Positions 57,830 through 64,000 of a DNA stretch of 64,000 nucleotides are shown piece after piece. The stretch comes from an uncultured Pelagibacteraceae bacterium. GTDB taxonomy: Bacteria; Pseudomonadota; Alphaproteobacteria; Pelagibacterales; Pelagibacteraceae. The translations under genes and the position numbers were made by a program. Below the pieces are notes generated by a model. The model had not been told where the DNA came from. It made no database searches and saw only the letters and a program-made list of their open reading frames with translations. How positions within the stretch are numbered: position 1 is the first letter of the stretch; each line of letters begins with the position of its first letter. Location: assembly GCA_902580895.1 (NCBI GenBank), contig CACHMJ010000001.1, positions 186,001 through 250,000 of the forward strand, read 5' to 3'.

Positions 57830-58927
57830 ATGAAAAATTATTTAAATTTTGAAACAGATATTAAAAATCTTGAAAATGAATTAGAAAAATTGAAAGATCC
57901 TTTTAATCAAGAAGGTCTTTCCGAGGTTGATACTAAAAAGATTGCTAAAACTCAGGAGGAATTAGATGAAAAACTTCAAAATATTTACTCTAACTTAGAT
58001 CCTTGGCAAATTACTTTAGTTGCTAGACACGAAGATAGACCTAAGTCTAAATTTTTTATAGATAATTTATTTGATGATTTTATTTTGCTTGAAGGAGACA
58101 GATATTATGGTGAAGATAAATCTGTTATTACTGGCTTTGCAAAATTCAGTGGACACTCAGTTTTAGTTATTGGTCAAGAAAAAGGCGAAAACTTAGAAAC
58201 GAGAATTGAAAGAAATTTTGGCATGATGAGACCTGAAGGATATAGAAAAACTATTAGACTTATGAAATTAGCCGACAAATTTAATATCCCTATAATATCT
58301 TTTGTAGATACGCCAGGTGCTTATCCTGGTGTAGGAGCTGAAGAGAGAGGACAAGCCGAGGCAATTGCTAAGTCAATTGAATGTTGTATGCAACTCAAGG
58401 TTCCAAGTATAGCCATAATAATTGGCGAGGGTGGATCTGGAGGAGCCATTGCCTTAGCCTCATCTAACAAAGTGTTAATGCTTGAAAATGCTATCTATTC
58501 TGTAATTTCCCCTGAAGGGTGTGCAACAATTTTATGGAGGGATCCAAAAAAAATGCTTGATGCCGCTAAAGCAATGAAGCTTTCTGCGAAAGACTTGTTA
58601 GAATTAAATATTATTGATGAAATAATTTCAGAACCGTTAGGTGGGGCCCATAGAGATAAAGAAATTATTTTAAGAAATATAAAAATTGCTATTTCTAAAA
58701 ATTTGAATTTTTTTAAAGAAATGACTGGCGAGGAAATTATAAATCATAGAAAAAATAAATTTCTTAAAATTGGAAGAAGCAAAGGTTTTGTAAATAATCC
58801 TGAGAGCTTAAGTGCTACACAGTTACCAGTTACAAAACTTCAACAAATATTTAAATCAAAAAAAAATATTTTAATTTTAGCTATTTCGATAATAGCAATA
58901 TCTTTACTCTTTATTTCAATATCATAG
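57830..58927 (+). CDS. accA: acetyl-CoA carboxylase carboxyltransferase subunit alpha with C-terminal hydrophobic extension
   Basis: FVDTPGAYPGVGAEERGQAEAIA, GEGGSGGAIALASSNKVLMLENAIYSVISPEGCATILWRD; ends LILAISIIAISLLFISIS; start placed at MKNYLNFE. Confidence 0.94.
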   Translation: MKNYLNFETDIKNLENELEKLKDPFNQEGLSEVDTKKIAKTQEELDEKLQNIYSNLDPWQITLVARHEDRPKSKFFIDNLFDDFILLEGDRYYGEDKSVITGFAKFSGHSVLVIGQEKGENLETRIERNFGMMRPEGYRKTIRLMKLADKFNIPIISFVDTPGAYPGVGAEERGQAEAIAKSIECCMQLKVPSIAIIIGEGGSGGAIALASSNKVLMLENAIYSVISPEGCATILWRDPKKMLDAAKAMKLSAKDLLELNIIDEIISEPLGGAHRDKEIILRNIKIAISKNLNFFKEMTGEEIINHRKNKFLKIGRSKGFVNNPESLSATQLPVTKLQQIFKSKKNILILAISIIAISLLFISIS

Positions 58928-61465
58928 CGCGCCACAGCATTTTTTAAATTTTTTACCTGAACCACAATGACAGGGCTCATTTCTGCTCATTTTTTTTCCG
59001 ATTGATTTAAGTTTTTCCTTAGACAGACTTTTATTTATTTTTTCTGTTGGTTCGCTAAAAACTCTTAAATTCATTAATATCTTAACATGATCTAACTTTA
59101 ATTTTTCTAGTAAATTTGAAAATAAATTGAAAGCTTCTTTTTTATACTCAATTAGAGGATCTCTATGCCCATAGGATCTTAAACCTATAACTTGTCTCAA
59201 TTGTTCCAAGTATTGAATGTGAGATTTCCAATTAAAATCGATAGATTGTAAAAGTATCCTTTTTTCTATTTCTTTTGATTGATTTATTGAAAGTGATTGC
59301 GATCTTTGATCGCGAGCCTCATTGAATTTTTCAAAAATTTTTTCTTTAAATTTGTTACCCTGTAGGGAAATGATTCCCTCATATTCGTTATTATCTAAAC
59401 TTTTTCCAAAAATAGTCTTAAGTTTATTATTAAACTCATTATTTTTAGGATTTGATAATTTCTTAGTTTTAAGATTTGTTAAATCCTCTATTATTTCATT
59501 TAAGAACTGGTTAGAGTAATCAAAAATACTATCGCTATCCATTGCATTTTTTCTTTGAGAAAATATTACTTGTCTTTGATCATTTAAAACATTATCGAAT
59601 TTGATAAGTGTTTTTCTGATATCAAAATTTCTTGCCTCAACTTTTTGCTGTGCTCTTTCAAGGGCTTTATTAATCCAAGGATGGTCAATGCTTTCACCAT
59701 CTTTAAGACCAAGCTTTTGAAGAATATTATTCATGGATTCTGATCCAAATATTCTCATTAGGTCATCCTCTAAACTTACATAAAAAATTGAACTACCCTC
59801 ATCTCCTTGTCTACCAGACCTTCCTCTAGCCTGATTATCAACTCTTCTAGACTCCATTCTTTCAGTGCCTACAACAAAAAGACCACCTAAAGATTTAATA
59901 TATTGTTTATTTTTTTTAAGAAGATCATCATCTTCTGATCCTTTTTTGCCACCCAATTGGATATCAACACCTCTTCCAGAAATACTTGTAGTGATTATTA
60001 CAGATTTAGCTTTTCCTGCATTAGCAATTATTTCAGCTTCATTTTCGTGGTTTTTAGCATTCAAAACAATATGCTTGATTTTTTCTCTATCAAGTAATTT
60101 AGAGTATACTTCAGATTTACTTACGCTAGATGTGAAAACAAGGAGAGGCTGCTCTTTTTCATGACATTCTTTTATTTTTTTTATTATAGCAGAATTTTTT
60201 TCATCCTCAGTTCGAAAAATTTGATCATTAAAATCTTCACGTATCATATTCTTATTTGTAGGAACCACTACTACTTTTAAGTTGTAAATTTCAAAAAATT
60301 CCTCTGCTTCTGTAGCAGCTGTTCCAGTACATCCAGATAGTTTTTTATAAAGTTTGAAATAATTTTGATAAGTTATAGATGCTAAAGTTTGATTTTCTGC
60401 TTGAATTTCGATTTTTTCTTTAGCCTCTATTGCTTGATGCAGACCGTCACCATATCTTCTTCCCTCTAAGATTCTACCCGTAAGTTCATCAATAATTTTT
60501 ATACTGTTATCTTTAATTAAATAATCTTTATCTTTTTTGAATAGATGATTTGCTCTCAAAGCTTGATTTACAAAATGTACCAAGTCTAAGTTTTCAGGGT
60601 CATAAAAATTATTATTTTTTAATATTCCCGCATTGTTAAATAGACTTTCAATATGATTAACACCTTCGTTTGTTAAAAGAATATTTTTGTCTTTTTCATC
60701 AATTTCATAGTCTTTTTCATTTAGTAATTTAATAATTCTATCTATAGCAAGATACTTATCGGTTTTATCCTCTGCAGCTCCAGAAATGATTAGAGGAGTT
60801 CTAGCCTCATCAATCAAACACGAGTCTATTTCATCTACGATTGCATAACTGTGCTCCCTTTGAACCATTTCATCTTTAGAGTATTTCATATTATCTCTAA
60901 GATAATCAAAACCTAGCTCACTATTAGTAGCGTAAGTAATATCACAATCATAATTTTTTTTTCTCTCAATATCGTTTTGATCATTACTTATGTAACCTGA
61001 AGTTAAACCCAAGAAACCATAGATTTTCCCCATTTCAATTGAATCTCTTTTAGCTAGATAATCATTTACTGTAACAATGTGAACACCTTCTTCCTTTAGA
61101 GCATTAAGGTATGCAGCTAAAGCAATCGTAAGTGTTTTACCTTCACCTGTTCTCATTTCAGTAATTTTATTCTCATGTAAAACTACACCACCTATAATTT
61201 GAACATCATAATGTCTCTCATTCCTTGTTCTTGCAGAAGCTTCTCTCACTAGAGCAAATGCTTCAGGCAAAATTTCATCAAGAGATCGACCCCTCTGAAT
61301 TTTTTCCTTTAACTCAATCGTTTTGACTGGAAATTCCTCATTCTTAAGTTTTTTGACACTTTTCTCAAAAAGATTGACCTGCCTTACTATTTTGCTAATT
61401 CTATCGAGCTCTTTTTGATTGCCAGATTTTATAAATTTAGAAATAAAGTTTAAAGGATTTAACAT
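58922..61465 (-). CDS. secA: preprotein translocase SecA
   Basis: EMRTGEGKTLTIALAAYLNAL, TNSELGFDYLRDNM, VDEIDSCLIDEARTPLIISG, C-terminal CHCGSGKKFKKCC. Confidence 0.97.
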   Translation of the reverse strand: MLNPLNFISKFIKSGNQKELDRISKIVRQVNLFEKSVKKLKNEEFPVKTIELKEKIQRGRSLDEILPEAFALVREASARTRNERHYDVQIIGGVVLHENKITEMRTGEGKTLTIALAAYLNALKEEGVHIVTVNDYLAKRDSIEMGKIYGFLGLTSGYISNDQNDIERKKNYDCDITYATNSELGFDYLRDNMKYSKDEMVQREHSYAIVDEIDSCLIDEARTPLIISGAAEDKTDKYLAIDRIIKLLNEKDYEIDEKDKNILLTNEGVNHIESLFNNAGILKNNNFYDPENLDLVHFVNQALRANHLFKKDKDYLIKDNSIKIIDELTGRILEGRRYGDGLHQAIEAKEKIEIQAENQTLASITYQNYFKLYKKLSGCTGTAATEAEEFFEIYNLKVVVVPTNKNMIREDFNDQIFRTEDEKNSAIIKKIKECHEKEQPLLVFTSSVSKSEVYSKLLDREKIKHIVLNAKNHENEAEIIANAGKAKSVIITTSISGRGVDIQLGGKKGSEDDDLLKKNKQYIKSLGGLFVVGTERMESRRVDNQARGRSGRQGDEGSSIFYVSLEDDLMRIFGSESMNNILQKLGLKDGESIDHPWINKALERAQQKVEARNFDIRKTLIKFDNVLNDQRQVIFSQRKNAMDSDSIFDYSNQFLNEIIEDLTNLKTKKLSNPKNNEFNNKLKTIFGKSLDNNEYEGIISLQGNKFKEKIFEKFNEARDQRSQSLSINQSKEIEKRILLQSIDFNWKSHIQYLEQLRQVIGLRSYGHRDPLIEYKKEAFNLFSNLLEKLKLDHVKILMNLRVFSEPTEKINKSLSKEKLKSIGKKMSRNEPCHCGSGKKFKKCCGAL

Positions 61466-61530
61466 CTATTTTTGATATACATTTTAATTACAATTTTTAA
61501 TATAGTCATTTAATGTAAATTTTAAATATC

Positions 61531-62832
61531 ATGGGAATTAATTTAACAAATTTTTTAGCTTCAAAATCTAATAATCGAAAAATGGGGCAATTTCAGGATC
61601 TTGATCACCTTAACGGACTATCAGTTTCTTCAATCAGTGCTGATTTATACAACTCTAAAAGAGACGATCTAGCAATGTTCTATTTTAGAGATGGAGCAAA
61701 TTTCGCATCAGTATATACCCAATCTAAAATCTTATCTGAAAATATAAAATGGAACTTAAGTCAAAAAACACAAAAAATTTTCTCTCTTATTGTAAATACT
61801 AGAAACGCCAATTGTTTAACTGGCGAACCAGGATTCAAAAGTATGCAGCATATTGCAGAAATAATATCTAAACAACTTACAGAAAAACAAAAAGAGGATG
61901 AGGATAATCCAAAAATAATAAAACCCAAAAATATCATTTTCGGATGCACAGGAACAATAGGTGAGAAGTTCCCAGAAGAAAAAATCAAACTAAAGATACC
62001 TGATCTCATTAAAAGTATTAAATATACTCAAAATAAATATATTTGGATGAAAGCAGCCTTAGCGATAATGACGACTGATACTCAGCCGAAAATAGCAATG
62101 GAGGAATGTAAGATTGGAAATACACAAGTAAAAATTTATGGCATTGCGAAGGGTTCTGGAATGATTCAACCAAATATGGCAACAACATTAAGTTATATTT
62201 TTACAGATGCGGATATTTCTAACGAGGTATTAAAAAAGTTACTTAAGAAAAACGTCGAAAACACTTTTAACGCTATTTCATGTGATGGTGATACCAGTAC
62301 AAATGACATGATTTCAATCTTTTCAACGGGAAAAGCAAAAAATTCCTTAATTAAAACAATCAACGATAAAAAAATAAAGGCTTTTGATGAATCTTTAAAT
62401 AATGTTTTATTAAATCTAGCTAAAAGAGTAGTTGCAGATGGAGAGGGAGCTACAAAATTTATAACAATTAATGTTTTAAACTCCAGAACTGAACAGGATG
62501 CTAAAAAAATTGGTTTTTCAATCGCAAATTCTTCATTGGTAAAAACAGCTATTGCTGGAGAAGATCCAAACTGGGGAAGAGTAATAATGGCAGTTGGCAA
62601 ATCTGGAATAGAAATAAATCTTAACAAACTATCTTTAAAATTTGGTGAAATTACAATTTTTAATAAAGGAAAGATTTATAATCAGTATAATGAAAATGAA
62701 GCTGCAAATTACATGAAAAATTCTGATATCAATATAAGTGTGGATATTGGTTGTGGCAAAAAAGATTTTACTGTTTACACTATGGATTTGACTAAAGAAT
62801 ATATAAAAATTAATTCTGATTACAGAAGTTAA
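61531..62832 (+). CDS. argJ: glutamate N-acetyltransferase / amino-acid acetyltransferase
   Basis: ATTLSYIFTDADIS, CDGDTSTNDM, DGEGATKF, IAGEDPNWGRVIMAVGKSG. Confidence 0.95.
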   Translation: MGINLTNFLASKSNNRKMGQFQDLDHLNGLSVSSISADLYNSKRDDLAMFYFRDGANFASVYTQSKILSENIKWNLSQKTQKIFSLIVNTRNANCLTGEPGFKSMQHIAEIISKQLTEKQKEDEDNPKIIKPKNIIFGCTGTIGEKFPEEKIKLKIPDLIKSIKYTQNKYIWMKAALAIMTTDTQPKIAMEECKIGNTQVKIYGIAKGSGMIQPNMATTLSYIFTDADISNEVLKKLLKKNVENTFNAISCDGDTSTNDMISIFSTGKAKNSLIKTINDKKIKAFDESLNNVLLNLAKRVVADGEGATKFITINVLNSRTEQDAKKIGFSIANSSLVKTAIAGEDPNWGRVIMAVGKSGIEINLNKLSLKFGEITIFNKGKIYNQYNENEAANYMKNSDINISVDIGCGKKDFTVYTMDLTKEYIKINSDYRS

Positions 62833-62871
62833 CTGGATTGAAATTTGATTATTAATAATTAAATTAGTACC

Positions 62872-63300
62872 ATGATAAAATATAATTTATGTTGCAAAAA
62901 ATGTGATTTAAACTTTGATAGTTGGTTTGCATCATCTAAAGAATATGACAAACTTAAAAAGAAAAAATTAATTAATTGTCATAATTGTGGATCGTTAAAT
63001 GTGGGAAAAAATTTAATGGCACCTAAATTAATAAATAAAACTCCAAAAGAAAAAAATGAAAAAAATATTCTTAATTCTCAAAAGATAAAGAAAACAATTA
63101 ATGAATATCAAAAATTTATTAAAAGTAATTTTGATTATGTTGGTGAGAATTTTGCTTATGAGGCAAGATCTATCCATTATAACGATAAAAAAAGAAATAA
63201 AGGAATATATGGAAAAGCATCAAAAAAAGATTTAAAAGAGCTTAAGGAAGAAGGCATTGATACTCAAATGATACCATGGGTCGATAATGAAAATCATTAA
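62872..63300 (+). CDS. DUF1178-like zinc-ribbon protein
   Basis: MIKYNLCCKKCDLNFDSWFASSKEYDKLKKKKLINCHNCGSLNVGKNLMAP. Confidence 0.85.
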   Translation: MIKYNLCCKKCDLNFDSWFASSKEYDKLKKKKLINCHNCGSLNVGKNLMAPKLINKTPKEKNEKNILNSQKIKKTINEYQKFIKSNFDYVGENFAYEARSIHYNDKKRNKGIYGKASKKDLKELKEEGIDTQMIPWVDNENH

Positions 63301-64000
63301 TTCTTTATAAATTTAGCAATATAGTTTACAGATTTATCTCTGCCAACATTCCAGTCGTTCTTAAATACATTAAAGTTCATACCGTTAATTTTATCTAATT
63401 TAAAATTATTCTTCTCTAATATAGAAATTAATTCATCAGGTTTTACAAATTTATCCCATTCATGAGTGCCAATTGGCAGCCAGCGCATAATGTATTCAGC
63501 TCCTATAATTGCAAAAACATAGGATTTTAAAGTTTTGTTTAAGGTCGCAACAAACATTATTCCATTTTTTTTTAAGAGATTAGCGCATGATTTTAAAAAA
63601 AAATTTACATCCTCAACATGTTCGACAATTTCCATATTTAAAATCACATCAAACTTATCTTTTACTTTAAATTTTTCTGGTGATGAGCAATAATAATTTA
63701 TCTTTAGATTATTTTTTTTTGAATGAAGTTTTGCAATTTTTATATTTTTGTCAGATGCATCTATTCCGGTTACCGTAGCGCCCAATCTGCACATTGGTTC
63801 TGACAGCAAACCTCCACCACATCCAACATCAAGTATTTTTATATTTTTAAGTGGTGTTTCTTTGTTAACTAGTTTAAATGTTTCTATAATATTTTCTTTT
63901 ATATATGAAATTCTTATAGGGTTAAATTTATGTAATGGTTTAAATTTTCCTTCAGGATTCCACCATTCTTCAGCTATTTTAGAAAATTTTTCTATTTCTT
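63297..64000 (-). CDS. ubiG: ubiquinone biosynthesis O-methyltransferase, partial (5' end outside window)
   Basis: Frame continues past the ORF-track start: EEWWNPEGKFKPLHKFNPIRISYI...KILDVGCGGGLLSEPMCRLGATVTGIDASDKNI...LNMEIVEHVEDVNFFL...WDKFVKPDEL. Confidence 0.92.
   Translation of the reverse strand, partial: EIEKFSKIAEEWWNPEGKFKPLHKFNPIRISYIKENIIETFKLVNKETPLKNIKILDVGCGGGLLSEPMCRLGATVTGIDASDKNIKIAKLHSKKNNLKINYYCSSPEKFKVKDKFDVILNMEIVEHVEDVNFFLKSCANLLKKNGIMFVATLNKTLKSYVFAIIGAEYIMRWLPIGTHEWDKFVKPDELISILEKNNFKLDKINGMNFNVFKNDWNVGRDKSVNYIAKFIKN

Noticed and set aside
1-64000. CRISPR arrays, transposases, integrases or rRNA operons
   Set aside because: No regularly spaced repeats, transposase/integrase motifs or rRNA sequence were found on reading the window.

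Overview
This AT-rich, gene-dense window looks like a streamlined marine alphaproteobacterium of the SAR11/Pelagibacter type, judged from gene content and operon layout; no database search was possible. Most of it is core metabolism and housekeeping: aroB-aroK, def-fmt-truA, dapE-dapD, argB, yidC-yidD-rnpA-rpmH, dcd-murA-hisD-infA, hisS-hisZ-hisG, folC-accD-trpA-trpB-trpF-pyrF-ihfB-rpsA-aroA, lptB-lptC-kdsD, argD-argF, kdsB-pheA, SRP RNA-dnaX-ybaB-recR, glcB, accA, secA, argJ and a partial ubiG. Three tRNAs (Thr, Phe, His) are readable. The main accessory region is about 24.5-34.7 kb, between hisG and a thioredoxin/folC. It has a C5-cytosine DNA methyltransferase transcribed divergently from a compact operon: a small ORF, a GHKL/MutL-MORC-like ATPase, two uncharacterised proteins and a Vsr-type endonuclease, followed by two small proteins. 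Next to it lie RmuC, a PD-(D/E)XK nuclease and an ExoI-like exonuclease. I read this as a candidate compact methylation-linked defence (restriction-like) system. It carries a perfect-core inverted repeat over the methyltransferase start and a structured, relatively GC-rich noncoding segment. Secondary observations include a probable ACG start codon for accD, an A9 slippage-type site in dnaX placed to give a gamma-like product, a C-terminal membrane tail on AccA, no glycine riboswitch upstream of glcB, atypical tRNA T-loops, and several microORFs below the ORF-track length cutoff.
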